A DNA stretch of 64,000 nt from Peronospora farinosa (Eukaryota; Oomycota; Peronosporomycetes; Peronosporales; Peronosporaceae). The DNA lies in the NCBI GenBank assembly GCA_947646735.1, contig CANTFK010000901.1, positions 1 through 64,000 of the forward strand. Reading direction: 5' to 3'. The translations under genes and the position numbers were made by a program. The stretch's first letter is position 1. Every line of letters starts with the position of its first letter. Below, one piece after another: positions 1 to 9,692 of the stretch. The notes below the pieces were generated by a model that was not told the DNA's origin, did not search any database, and was given only the letters and a program-made list of their open reading frames with translations.

Positions 1-580
1 CTGTCAGCATCTTGCACCTCGTACAAGTCTGCTTCAATTGGCGAACGCGTGGTATTCGCGTCACTTCCAATTCATGATCTCGCAGCAACTCGACGATGGC
101 CTCCTCTTGGTCCAAATCGTAACTCCCACTTGTCCCCTTGTTCACACGTATCCCGAGGAACTTCGCAACTGGACCGAGGATTTTGATCGATAGGCACTGC
201 ATCACGTCGAAAAACTGCTTTACGACTACCGTAGGCGTTCAAGTGACAAGTATGTCGACGACGTAGACTCCTTCAATCACAAGCTCTGCGTCCAATCGCC
301 TGTAGTATAAGCAGCTGTCGCTGATTCACTGCGTGTACCCGCCTTCGACAAATCGCTCCTGCATCAGCTGACTCCATAGTAGGCCGGCCCGTTTGAAACC
401 ATGAAGACTTCTGCGTAGCTCTAAAGCCAGGTCCTTTGTGCTCGTGACGCCGAGCTCGCGCATGCGCGCCGCTGGTACTTCCACGCCGCTCGGGATGTGC
501 TGTAAGATCTCGAGGTGAGGCTCCTTCGACGCTTCGACATACTTCGGTATGTCACCGTGCTGAGCCGGGACGCCCCACGT
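1..580 (-). pseudogene. copia-1 reverse transcriptase fragment (tail of a preceding array unit)
   Basis: On the minus strand this encodes part of a Ty1/Copia reverse transcriptase. Positions 326-580 carry the Copia palm region (…HGDIPKYVEASKEPHL…, LHGFKRAGLLWSQLM). About 240-300 holds the catalytic box, read here as YVVD where Copia elements have YVDD. Positions 1-230 continue into the connection region (KFLGIRV). Frameshifts and stops break the frame. The fragment is cut at 580/581, where the sequence jumps to the CRN left flank. It matches 10440-11011 almost base for base apart from a 3-base insertion near 66, so it is the end of another array unit lying left of the window. Confidence 0.85.
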
Positions 581-995
581 GGACGACAACGCGGACGTCG
601 TCCGAGGGTGATGCGTTGGTCGTGCTAGATTTTTACTCGCGCAGAACGACAAATGTTTCTTTCTCGTCCCTTTCAGTCACATCCTGGCGCATCAGCTCAT
701 CACATGACGTTCCAGTCGAACTTCTAGAGTGATGTTGTCGTTTTCTGTTCATCGGTAGTAAAAGGATCGGGGCTAGTTAAAAGGAAATCGAAAATCTTTG
801 ACTTGAACTTTAGTCCACAAGACAAGTTATTAATTAATGCAGTATTACTTAAGGCAAGTTTTACTGGGTCTAGTCAGCTCATCAGAAAGGAACGATGGTT
901 TTTTTATCTTGACCATAGTATAGTCATATAAAATCAATCTTATTCATTTGCAAACAGAAATTCCCGCTCTTCCTTCATTCGAGAATCGTCTGGTA
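581..995. other. Left flank of CRN locus, unit 1
   Basis: About 415 bases between the duplication joint and the CRN start. A 7-base inverted repeat (GGACGAC…GTCGTCC, 581-603) sits exactly at the joint. The rest is AT-rich towards the right and should contain the CRN promoter; no clear oomycete initiator was identified. A G indel near 728 (present in units 1 and 3, absent in 2 and 4) decides whether short frames stay open, which argues against coding. No recognised gene. Confidence 0.5.
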
Positions 996-3110
996 ATGGT
1001 AAAGCTGTTTTGCGTCATCGTTGGTGTGAAGGGAAGTGCGTTTCCTGTCAACATTGATACGACTAAGAGTGTGTGTGTGGGGGACCTAAAAGACGCAATC
1101 ACGGCAAAGAATGCGAGCGCCTTAAAGAACGTTGATGCGGACCAACTGCGTCTTTTATTGGCAAAGGAAACGGACGGCGAGTGGCTCTCGTCTGGCTTGA
1201 AAATCGTGAAGAAGCAGAAGAAGGGTGAGAAAACTGCTTATATTGAAGCACTCACGGCGGAAGAAAATGAGCTGCAGGCAGATCACTTCCTTGAGGTTAT
1301 TTTTGTTAAAAAAACTCTCCCACCGCGTGGCTACATCCACGTACTGATCAAGCTACCTGAATCGATCATGTATGCTGCTTCGCTTACAACGAACGTGCTA
1401 CTTTCCACAACTACTGCGTTAAACGAGCCCGAAAAATACGCTGAAGAGTGCATCTCACTGGACGGTTAAGAGGTCAAGCTGTGCACGAGATTCCATTGAT
1501 CTCGAAATATATGAGCAGCTTGGGTGGATGCACCCAAACAGGAAAAATGTTTTGGCGAAGGAGAGATGACAAAATTGTATCGCTGCTATTGGATGGATGG
1601 TTTCGAGAGTCATCTCCGCTGTCAAAAAAGAAGAGTATCATGGTAGGCTCGCCGGGTATTGGCAAGTCGACGCTGTTGTGCGTGATGGCTTTCCTTCTCG
1701 TTTTCAAGCACAAAAAGATGTGCTGGTATACCGACGACTTAGCAAATATGATCACGAGAACTGTCTGTTTATCTGGGTTACGAAGATGGCAGGGTCGTGC
1801 AGTTTACAGTGGAGGAATGCGAAGACCGGACTGCGATTAACATATATAAAGAGCTTGTCCGTCAACAAGGCAAATTGAACGTATGGCTGTTGCTGGATGG
1901 ATTGTAGTACCAAGATATTCCGGCTGGTGTGCAGACAGATAAGATGCTGGCACCGTCGCAGCAAGTGGATCTGAATTCTGGAGAGCGAACTGATGCGTAC
2001 TGCTGTCTATTTCCTTGCTGGTCACGAACGGATCTCTTTTCGGTGGGTAAACTTTTTTATAAGTTTCACCGTAAGGACATGATTGAACGTTTCTACTATT
2101 CTGGCGGAAGTGTGTGCGAGTTTACACTGTCTACATGCACTGACATAATCGAGGCAATTGATAATGCGATCAGCAGTGTAAACTATGTCTCGAACTTGCT
2201 AAACAACAAGTCTAGCATTTCGACGGGGGGATCGCAAGTCGATCGCTTGCGCCATACTTTCGTGAAAAACCGACGTGGTATATCTCCTCTTTATTCGAAG
2301 GAGTGGTGAAAACCGTTTATCTTCAGGTCGTGTTGGGAACAAGTTATCGACTCGGAATATGCTGCGCGTTGTCTCTCATTGAGACTCCGATCGGATGCAC
2401 TATCTCGAATATATACGTGGGCGAAAAACACTGGGAACAATTCACTTACTGGAGCCGTTTTTGAGATTCTTCTACATCGCCTGGCTGCCGACAACCAATT
2501 GGATCTCTTAATAATCGAATATGTTTCACCAAATGAAAGTAAACCACCCGCGGAAGAACAAATCGCACCGCGTCATCATAAAGCGGGACAGGTGCGTTTG
2601 AAAAAAAAGTGCGACCTGCTCTGGAACGGCAAGCGATTATGTGATCCATCTGACCGAATGGAGAGATGATGAAAAGTGCTCGTACTGGTTTCCTGCGTGT
2701 GACAGATTTTCGAATATATTAACAGCATTGTGAAGCTTAAGTCTACATCCAACAAGAAGGGCAATGTAGCGTATCTTTAATTTACTGTTGCGGGACAGCA
2801 TAGCATTGACAGCAATCAGCTGAAAGAGATGAACAAGATTTTTTACCCAGACGATGTGAAGAATGCTGTAGCTACCGAGCCACCAATTTACATCGCAGTT
2901 TGTCCAGATCGTGAATCTTGCAAAGCGCTTCGCCTGTTTCCAAAAGCCGAAGCTGTAGCAGCGAGAGAAGTTTGCCAAGTATTTGTGGGCTACTACGTCG
3001 AGAATAAACATGGTATTGTCGCCGATGAAATCCTGCTGCCTACTTCATCGCACTATTTTGTTGGTAATCTCCGACTTTCAGCATATAAACAAAAAAGCGA
3101 CAATGCCTAA
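996..3110 (+). pseudogene. CRN (Crinkler) effector pseudogene, copy 1
   Basis: The reading begins at ATG 996 with the conserved Crinkler opening [10 protein letters not shown]. An LLLAK motif follows near residue 50 (family: LFLAK), then a DWL-type region and an HVLIKLPE box (family: HVLVxxP). Together these form the secretion/translocation header of oomycete CRN proteins, which act inside plant cells. The first frame stops at 1467-1469. Further right, in shifted frames, are a P-loop (GSPGIGKST, about 1643-1670), a CRN NTPase segment (about 1930-2290) and the nuclease-like C-terminal part (about 2380-2670, 2829-3110). At least four frameshifts and several stops make it a pseudogene. This copy keeps 7 A at 1308-1314, so the header reads through the HVL box, and it retains the P-loop glycine. 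An intron-containing gene is unlikely because breaks fall within conserved motifs. Confidence 0.85.
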
Positions 3111-3368
3111 AGAGGTAGCAGGAAAAGCTCATCGTTTTTCGTCTGTTAATCTTCCTGTCAAGCAGCCTGCATATTTTGATGTTTTACGTGGCTGCGTCAG
3201 CTACGTTAAGTGGAATAATACACAGTGGTATTAACAGAGTGCTTCTTAATGGTTTGTTATAAAAGCGACATTCTCCTCGAGGTTGCGAATAAGCGTCCGT
3301 GCTCTCAGATGCAACATCACGGTCGTAATGATTGCCCGTGACGTCTGAGCTGGTAGCCTCTCGCATTC

Positions 3369-3554
3369 TTAAAGATAGAGCTTTAAGCGGCGTATACGAA
3401 ATACCAGGATCTTTTTCACTATAACGGTTCTCGCCTCATCCAAACGGGTTACGTCCCCGATTGGATACTCTTTCAACTTAGCGATCCAACTTTCCTCTTC
3501 TTGTGCTTGTTTTATTCGCTCAATCTGAGTTTGCTGTACAATTTCTTCCTGCAT
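3369..3554 (-). pseudogene. Gypsy pol linker remnant before integrase
   Basis: A 61-codon open frame starting MQEEIVQQTQIERIKQAQEE and containing WIAKLKEY. This charged segment is familiar from oomycete Gypsy polyproteins between RNase H and the integrase zinc finger. It loses similarity at its C-terminal end, so the integrase is absent. It is separated from the rest of pol by the AT-rich stretch at 3583-3834. Confidence 0.6.
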
Positions 3555-3582
3555 GGATTCCGGTTGTTGCCTAATCCTGCTC

Positions 3583-3834
3583 CTAAAAATTTAGAAGCTT
3601 GTAATAACATATTATTAATCAATTTTTTAATATTTATTTAAAATATCTTAAAGAATAGTTTTTTATAAAATAATGTATCATAAAATTAATTTAAATAATA
3701 TAAATATTACTCAAAACATAAATTTCATTATAAAAAAGATATATAGATAAAGTTAATTTTAATTTACAAAAAACATTAAATTTTACTGTTGGCTTGAATA
3801 TTTTTAAAAACAATATTACCATTCTAAAGCATCA
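3583..3834. other. AT-rich stretch interrupting Gypsy pol, copy 1
   Basis: About 250 bases composed almost only of A and T, with many TAA/ATT runs. It lies between the second RNase H and the integrase linker of the minus-strand Gypsy. Composition contrasts sharply with both sides. No terminal inverted repeats or coding frame were found. It is also present in units 2-4 (about 14009-14260, 24442-24693, 34872-35123), so it predates the array. It could be an inserted fragment of unknown origin. Confidence 0.5.
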
Positions 3835-4449
3835 CTACACCAAATATGCTGATCTGGTAATCGCGGCCATTTTTACGACCCGATGAACACATTTTGGCGT
3901 CAACACTTCATTCAACCGGTTCTCTAGCATCAACTCTTGCAAGTCTTGATCCGACGTAATTATCGTACCCTCTTCTTGTTGCAACGCTGTGCTCGCCAAT
4001 CGATCTGCACTTTGATTCCAATCTCGTTTCATATGTAAGAACTCGTGGATCGGCCACGATCGAAGCTTCTCCATTGCTTTATGTCGTAACAACTGCAAAC
4101 CAGGAGCCTTACAATTAATTTCGCCCCGCATCTGTCGGATCACTAGATTGGAATCGCCGCAAATAATAACGCGTCCCCTAGTCTGGTCCACTAATAAGTC
4201 GAAGCTGAGGAGTAACCCTCTCTATTCTGCTTCATTCACGGTCAGACCGGTAGCGAATTCAGAAGCGACAGCTACGATCGTCCATTCCGGAAATTTCCAT
4301 ACGATTGCACTGTATGCTCCGCCTTTCTTCTTTACCCTGGCCGATCCATCGAAACTGACGACCAAAAGACTTTCACTTTCCTCCACCGTAGGTGGCGGCA
4401 TACTTATCGTCTGCCTTGGCTGCTTATGTGGAGCGATCGCAATCAACAC
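3835..4449 (-). pseudogene. Gypsy second RNase H domain (archaeal-type), copy 1
   Basis: Minus-strand frames encode an RNase H fold of the type found in addition to the ordinary Gypsy RNase H: FDGSARVKKKGGAYSAIVW holds the first acidic residue, TVNEAE the second, and CGDSNLVIRQM and NQSADRLAS the later ones. An in-frame TAG (about 4228) replaces the tyrosine expected in NEAEYRGL, splitting the domain in two; all four array copies share this stop. In live elements the enzyme removes RNA from the RNA-DNA hybrid during reverse transcription. Two RNase H domains in tandem have been reported in plant Tat-type and oomycete Gypsy elements. Confidence 0.75.
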
Positions 4450-5831
4450 TTCGTTTGCTTCCTCACGGGGGGGATTATACTCGCAGCCAATGTACCCAAT
4501 ATTTCGTCCTCGCCCTTCTCACTTCGGCGGATTTCCAGTGTCCAGTTTGAAAGGAGTGCAGCACATCTTCCTAATCTTCCGTTGAGACTAGAAGATTGTA
4601 GCAGCCAAGTTAGAGTTGAATATCGCGTAAGTACAGTGATCTCACGTGGCACGAGCATTGTGTAGCAAATATCCAGTATCCGAAGGAGGGCTAAGACCTC
4701 TTTCTCCACCATTCCGTAGTTGACTTCGTTTGGCTTCAACGAACGACTAGAGAAAGTAACAGGCCTATATATTCCGTCATGTTCTTGTAGTAATGCAGCC
4801 GATATCGCCCATTTGCTGGCATGTACCACTATTACAGGCGGTCGGTCCGGATTAAAATGTTTCAAAATCGGCGTTGCAGCTATTTTAGCTTTCAACAAGG
4901 TAAATGCGATTATGGCATTCTCCCATCGATTCCTGCCCTCGGTATCCTGATCGTCCCCGGTACTAATATCCAGATCGTGATCGTCCCCAACTTTTAAAAG
5001 TGGATCGCACTTCGGTCTAACATCAATACTGGACATCTGAGCGTCACTAGCACGTCTGATCTCATGAAAATCTGCTTCCCGTAGCTCATACAGCACCGAT
5101 GCATAAATCGCAAAGTCTTCAATAAACCGACTGTAGTAATTTTGACTTCTCAAAAAATGATTGCATCGATCGCAAATTTTGAGGGAATGGAATATTTACA
5201 AGCGATCCCAAATCTTTTGGATGAGCTTCCAAACCTGCGAGCGAGACCTGATGACCCAGGTAATCCACTTTACGACGTCCCCAGAAACTTTTGGCCACAC
5301 TGATCGATAAATTCCACCTATTGCATGCATCCAACAATCGTTCCACTTTGTGATACAGAGTGTTCCACAATGTGGCAGGTATCAATATATCATCGATATA
5401 CGACCGCCGACCTATCACTGATGGTCTTGGATCGGTATACGGTTCACCGTCGGTGAATACATCAATCGGCCTTGATGATTCAGTAGTGATCGAATCAGGG
5501 TTTGTACCAATTTTCAAAACCCATATAAGGCATTGTCAATCAATCGTTGGTAAATCTGAGGAGCATTCTTTAAGCCAAAAGGCATACGCAACCATTCATA
5601 TAATCCAGATGGTGTGATATATGCAGAAATCTCCCTTGCTCGTTTTGTCATCTCAACCACCCAAAATCCACTCGCCGTATCCAGAGAGCAGTACCACATA
5701 GCTTTATCCATGTCTTGCAGAAATTCACTGATTAGTGGCATAGGATATACCATCAATCGGGTCAACTGGTTCACCCTACGATAATCGATACATAATCGGA
5801 TGTCTTCGCCGTTTTTCTTAAAAATCACCAC
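4443..5831 (-). pseudogene. Gypsy reverse transcriptase and RNase H, copy 1
   Basis: Three overlapping minus-strand frames carry a Ty3/Gypsy polymerase. 5514-5831 has the fingers and palm (RLCIDYRRVNQLT, LDTASGFW, MPFGLKNAP). 5119-5517 has the catalytic YIDDIL and the YLGH box. 4443-5153 has the thumb/connection and RNase H (NYYSRFIEDFAIYA, VTFSSRSLKPNEVNYG, EKEVLALL). Frameshifts at about 5515 and 5135, and at the 7-G run 4467-4473, break what would be one polyprotein. Family membership is clear; the copy is inactive. Confidence 0.88.
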
Positions 5832-6592
5832 GATTGGCGAAGCCCATGGCGATGTCGATGGTCGAATGATCTTGGCAGATAATAACCCCTTGATCAGATT
5901 GCTAATTTTTCTTGAAACTTGGGTGCCACCGGCCTTACTCTTTGCGCGATCGGGTTCGCTCCTCCAACATCGATATCACAAACAGCTCCACGCGCCGCGG
6001 TGGGTAGGGCATTGCCTTTCCCGATGAGCAAGTGGCGATTCTTCCAGATCAATTGTCGTAACCTCTCTTGATCTTCCGTCAGCGGTATTCCAGGATCGCC
6101 TTCTTGAATATCCTCGATAGCACCTCCACTGTAGGCGTAACTGGTAAAATCGCCATGTGTTGATTCACGTCTTCAGCGAACAGCTCACCGCCTTCGTGAA
6201 TATACACTGAATCTTTTGGCGATGCACCTTCTGTTGGTATTTCATCGATCACAACTGTGGCGGCTTTGTTGCCTTCTCCGACGTTTTCTGTTCTTGAACC
6301 GGTATTACTCGATCTTTCTTGTTCATCGCAATCGTCTTTAGACCTTCGATCGCCTCACCCGATCGATCTTGTTCCTGATCAGTTCCTTCAATTTCGGGAA
6401 TCACAATGTTCTCGACTATGACCGCATTGATCACAAAAGGCACTTCTGCTGAACAATTATCTTCCCTATGCAAGTGATCTTGGTCATCGATTTGACTTTG
6501 AGTTTCACCGTCCTTGATCGTTACTTCGCAAGTTTGCGGCGCAATCTCGTCAGTGCTCGTGACCTTCTCGATCTCTTCTTTTCTTGGGCGGG

Positions 6593-7345
6593 TTAATATC
6601 TTAGCTGGTGTAGGATAAGACGGGTGAACAACCAACGGTCCTGTCTGCTCTTTCGGGAACTATTCCTTCCGATCTGTGGTTGCTTCATAGGCCAGAGTCT
6701 GCCACTCATTATAACATCGCGATCCAACCGAAACATATCCAGTGATCGGGGTACCATATCTATAGTCGTCCACCAACCTAACAAGGATCCGTGATTTACA
6801 ATTACTTCTCGATCCACTAGATTGGTCAGCTGAAAATATTTAATCCGGCCCAGTCTGGTAGTCACAGTCGGTATCCATTTTTGATCTCTTCTCACCCAAA
6901 GCTAAGCTTTCGGGGCACCACTACCAATCTTCATTTCTGTTGATCCGCCTACTGGAATCACCACATGCTGATCATTAATCGTGATCGGCTGCATGTTCGA
7001 TCGATACGGCGGTCTTCGCCCAGCCAAGTGAATTCTGACTTCATCTGGTAAACAAAGAGTTCCATCTGCCAAATCCAAGCGAATTCCAGCTGGGACCATA
7101 AATTCCATGCCCATGATCGCTCCTTGACCAACTTGATCGCCCACCCAGGCGTCAAAATAATATACCAGTGATCCATTTAATGTGATCTTGATCTTGGTAC
7201 GTCCTTCCGTCATATACGTGTTCTCACCAATTCCAATACATTTTTGCCTTTGGCTCTCGTCGATGACACATCCTACCTTACGAGCAAAAGGGAGGTGTAG
7301 ACGATCGAGACTTCGGCTCCAGTATCGAATAGCATAGTAGCCTTC
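6593..7345 (-). pseudogene. Gypsy aspartic protease region, copy 1
   Basis: The catalytic motif FDTGAEVSIV lies near 7300-7335 on the minus strand. A frameshift leads into 6902-7213 (GQGAIMGMEFMVPAGI, the protease C-terminal flap and core) and then 6593-6895 (RRDQKWIPTVTT, REVIVNHG, LGWW), a spacer typical of oomycete Gypsy polyproteins. The acidic segment at 6249-6635 connects to the reverse transcriptase. The protease would process the polyprotein; here it is split. Confidence 0.7.
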
Positions 7346-7479
7346 TCATTGTTGATCTTGCCCACTGCCTTGGCCTTGAACCACTTTCCTGGGGTATGAT
7401 ATTTCCAATTCCCCCGTCATTCTCCTGGCGCTAGGTCGACCTTTATCTTAGTAGGCGATCGAGCAAATTCATCAACTTT

Positions 7480-8330
7480 CCCCAAACTCGCTATTGAATG
7501 CATAGGGTCCAAATCACATGTATTGATGATCGGCTCGATCCGTGTATTACCATCTTGATCTGTCCTTCTGCCTTCAACGTATGCATAAATGCAGAGCCTA
7601 GAACGCTCGGCTCGTACCAGATTCCAACCTGGCGAGCTACCTATTTAACATTTCCTCCGCTTTCGGCGGGAGCATCCCAGCATGCTTGGTCGGCACATAC
7701 CACTGACGAATCAGATTGTAGAATTTTTCCATCGGGCAGTTCTCTCCTCCGTGCATCTACGGTAAGTTCTAGCCCCGTTACAGAAAACTCATGGGTTATG
7801 CAGCTTAAGCACTAAGGCCCAAGCTTTGGCAAGTTTGCCATTGCGAAGTTGACCTTAATCGCATCGTCGAGTTCGACGAACCGTCTCAACAAGGAGTCGC
7901 TTTCGACTGCCTTGTACTAGGAGACATCTATCTTCAAATTCTCGGGTGGACGTAGATGCGACGAACTGGCAGCAGAAACCTTAGCCTGCTGCTGTCTCAA
8001 CAGCTCAGTCTTTTAAGCGCCCTGATGCATCAACAAGTCAGCTTGTTGAGCGCCATGTTCTGTCAACAAGTCTACCTGCTGAGCACCTTGCTCCTGTAGC
8101 AAGGTGAGTTTCTTAACGAGTTTTTCAAGTTCATGTTGTATGAACTTGGCGATGGTTGCATGTTGTTCGTCTCCGCTACAAGAAAGCAAGACGGCACCAA
8201 CGGCAGGATTGCCAATGGTTTCATACATACGTTGAATCGCATTCCATTCGAGATCACCCAAATGGCGGAAGTCATCACGCGTTGCGTGATGACGTTCTTC
8301 ATTCGTTGGCTACATAGCGGATGGTACGGT
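7480..8330 (-). pseudogene. Gypsy gag remnant, copy 1
   Basis: Minus-strand frames include GDLEWNAIQRMYETIGNPAVG (8013-8261), a helical segment with a repeated LL-x5-AQQ-x-D unit of about 11-12 residues, and then (about 7860-7940) the oomycete Gypsy gag signature YKAVESDSLLRRFVELDDAI. Stops occur between and within these blocks, and the downstream capsid part looks shortened. In a live element it forms the particle shell. Confidence 0.65.
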
Positions 8331-8347
8331 GGTCGTTGAACGGACCA

Positions 8348-8360
8348 CGAATCGCTACCA
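8348..8360 (-). other. Candidate Gypsy primer-binding site, copy 1
   Basis: Read on the minus strand, TGGTAGCGATTCG lies just inside the 5' LTR. TGG is the complement of a tRNA 3' CCA end, and the complement of the whole stretch ends …CGCTACCA. The exact tRNA was not identified. The same bases occur in all four array copies. Confidence 0.45.
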
Positions 8361-8809
8361 GGATTAATGGGGCACCCTCTGATTACACTCTGAGAGCATG
8401 ATTTACCTTCACTACTTTAAGTGAAAGCAGGTGCCTCAGAACTTCACGTACACATGACAAAGGAAGTCTTATTGAAGGGGCTGTGAAGAAAATGGGAACT
8501 GTATTTAATATAGCTACCTTATCCAATAAAACTAATCTGTGTTTAACCTTTCCTTAACTATATTAAACTACAATATGTATGTTACAAGTTGCCTTCACTC
8601 ATTGCCCGCGTCCATCGGTCATTGGTCAGCGCGTTGATTGATATAACGGCCTATATCAACCAGTTAGAGGGCATCTCCCAACTTCAAGGAGATACAGGGA
8701 CAATATTTTTAGGAAAAGGTAATATTGTCAAATATTATTAGTTATAGTAATATTTTTCTTGGCACTTTTTATCAATGCCAATATTATGTAAACGGCTCAC
8801 CCCGTTACA
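8361..8809 (-). repeat. Gypsy 5' LTR, copy 1
   Basis: On the minus strand the LTR opens at 8809 with TGTAACGGGGTGAGCCG and runs about 450 bases to the primer-binding site. The opening forms an imperfect palindrome with CCGTTTACA at 8787-8795. It contains an AT-rich block and a perfect 8-base hairpin (TTGATATA…TATATCAA, about 8638-8660). No second LTR exists in the unit, so the inner boundary is uncertain by about 15 bases. Confidence 0.55.
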
Positions 8810-9342
8810 GCCTGGTTTTGGGCGGGGATATCAAAGCCGAATTTACATTAATTAGCTAGTCGCTTGCGCTACACAGTTCCTAAACGCATTAAGAAATTGT
8901 ACAGCGCTACAATCAGCCCAAACGGTTCAATTGATGTAGCCCCACTTTTCTTATACTTTTCAATTAGCTTCTTGCCCTTGTTCTTGCTCTTCTTGACTTT
9001 ATCAGAGAAGTTAAGGGTGAGGATTATGCCATTGGTGCTATAGCAGGTACCTCCCAGTCATGCAGATAAGTCTGTAGTACTCGAAGCACTAGCAAGTTCA
9101 GTGCAACAAATTAATTGTGCCACTATGTCAAAAATGTTAGGTAAATAAAGTGGCAAACGCCGTAATTCGTCACATAATTAATCCATCATGTGTAGCAGTA
9201 TAATATTTACAAAACGTTCGAATGTTAGCGCTACAACAAATCAAGGACCGAAACGTATCGCAATGCCCATGTCAGTACGCGAGACCGTAAGTATGCGCTT
9301 GTATTCCGCGATACATCTCTTCAGGTCCTAAAATGTAGAAAG
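8810..9342. other. Spacer between Gypsy LTR and copia-1 LTR, unit 1
   Basis: About 530 bases of sequence into which both elements appear to have inserted. The only notable frame is minus-strand 8869-9057 (63 codons, no clean ATG), lysine-rich in the middle (KVKKSKNKGKKLIEKYKKS) and then hydrophobic (EPFGLIVALYNFLMRLG). It is not recognised and may be an exon or gene fragment. The left part of this spacer is also present in unit 4 up to 40445. Confidence 0.4.
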
Positions 9343-9692
9343 TGTAAGTTGTAGAAGGCAAATTGGATCCTAGTATTCATTACACAGCTCTCCGCGCTCG
9401 CTATCTGTCTCTCTCTCGCTCGCTAGCTCTTCACTTTCACTCATGCAACGTTCTCACTGCGCTCGCACCATGCGATCCAACAGGCACGCGATCGTTCCAC
9501 ACGTCGCGACTGCTCACACCACGCCATCACGACTGCTCACGGCGTCGCACACGCCATCGCGACTGCTGCCGTACGCCGTCTGCTTCTCTCTTCTCGCTGC
9601 ATACTGGAACACAGTGTGCCCGATACTGACCTTTCGCATCTTTAATGCAACTCTTGCGATCATGCATTCACACAGAGCGACTTCTTTTAACA
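9343..9692 (-). repeat. copia-1 3' LTR, unit 1
   Basis: A 350-base LTR running on the minus strand from TGTTAAAAGAAG (9692) to …AACTTACA (9343). It aligns with the 5' LTR at 48541-48892 with a few substitutions. A purine tract (CGAGGAGGAG on the minus strand, 9693-9702) abuts it, as expected for plus-strand priming. The outer flank GAAAG (9338-9342) nearly matches GAAAC beyond the 5' LTR (48893-48897), consistent with a 5-base target duplication carrying one later mutation. Confidence 0.8.

Larger units (their letters stand above)
3369..8809 (-). mobile_element. Truncated Ty3/Gypsy LTR retrotransposon, copy 1
   Basis: Minus-strand element read from right to left: 5' LTR, primer-binding site, gag, protease (FDTGAE), reverse transcriptase (YIDD), RNase H, a second RNase H, then the short linker that normally precedes integrase (MQEEIVQQTQIERIKQAQEE). 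Integrase and the 3' LTR are missing: the element stops near 3369 against the CRN flank, and 3111-3368 shows no integrase motif. An AT-rich stretch interrupts it at 3583-3834. Stops and frameshifts shared by all four array copies show it was dead before the array was amplified. Confidence 0.9.

Noticed and set aside
3111..3368. Search for a Gypsy integrase remnant to the left of the linker.
   Set aside because: No zinc-binding or DDE motif could be found on the minus strand; the element appears to end near 3369.
4148..4665. Plus-strand frames of 79-173 codons opposite Gypsy pol.
   Set aside because: They are antisense shadows of the RNase H domains, which have clear motifs on the minus strand.
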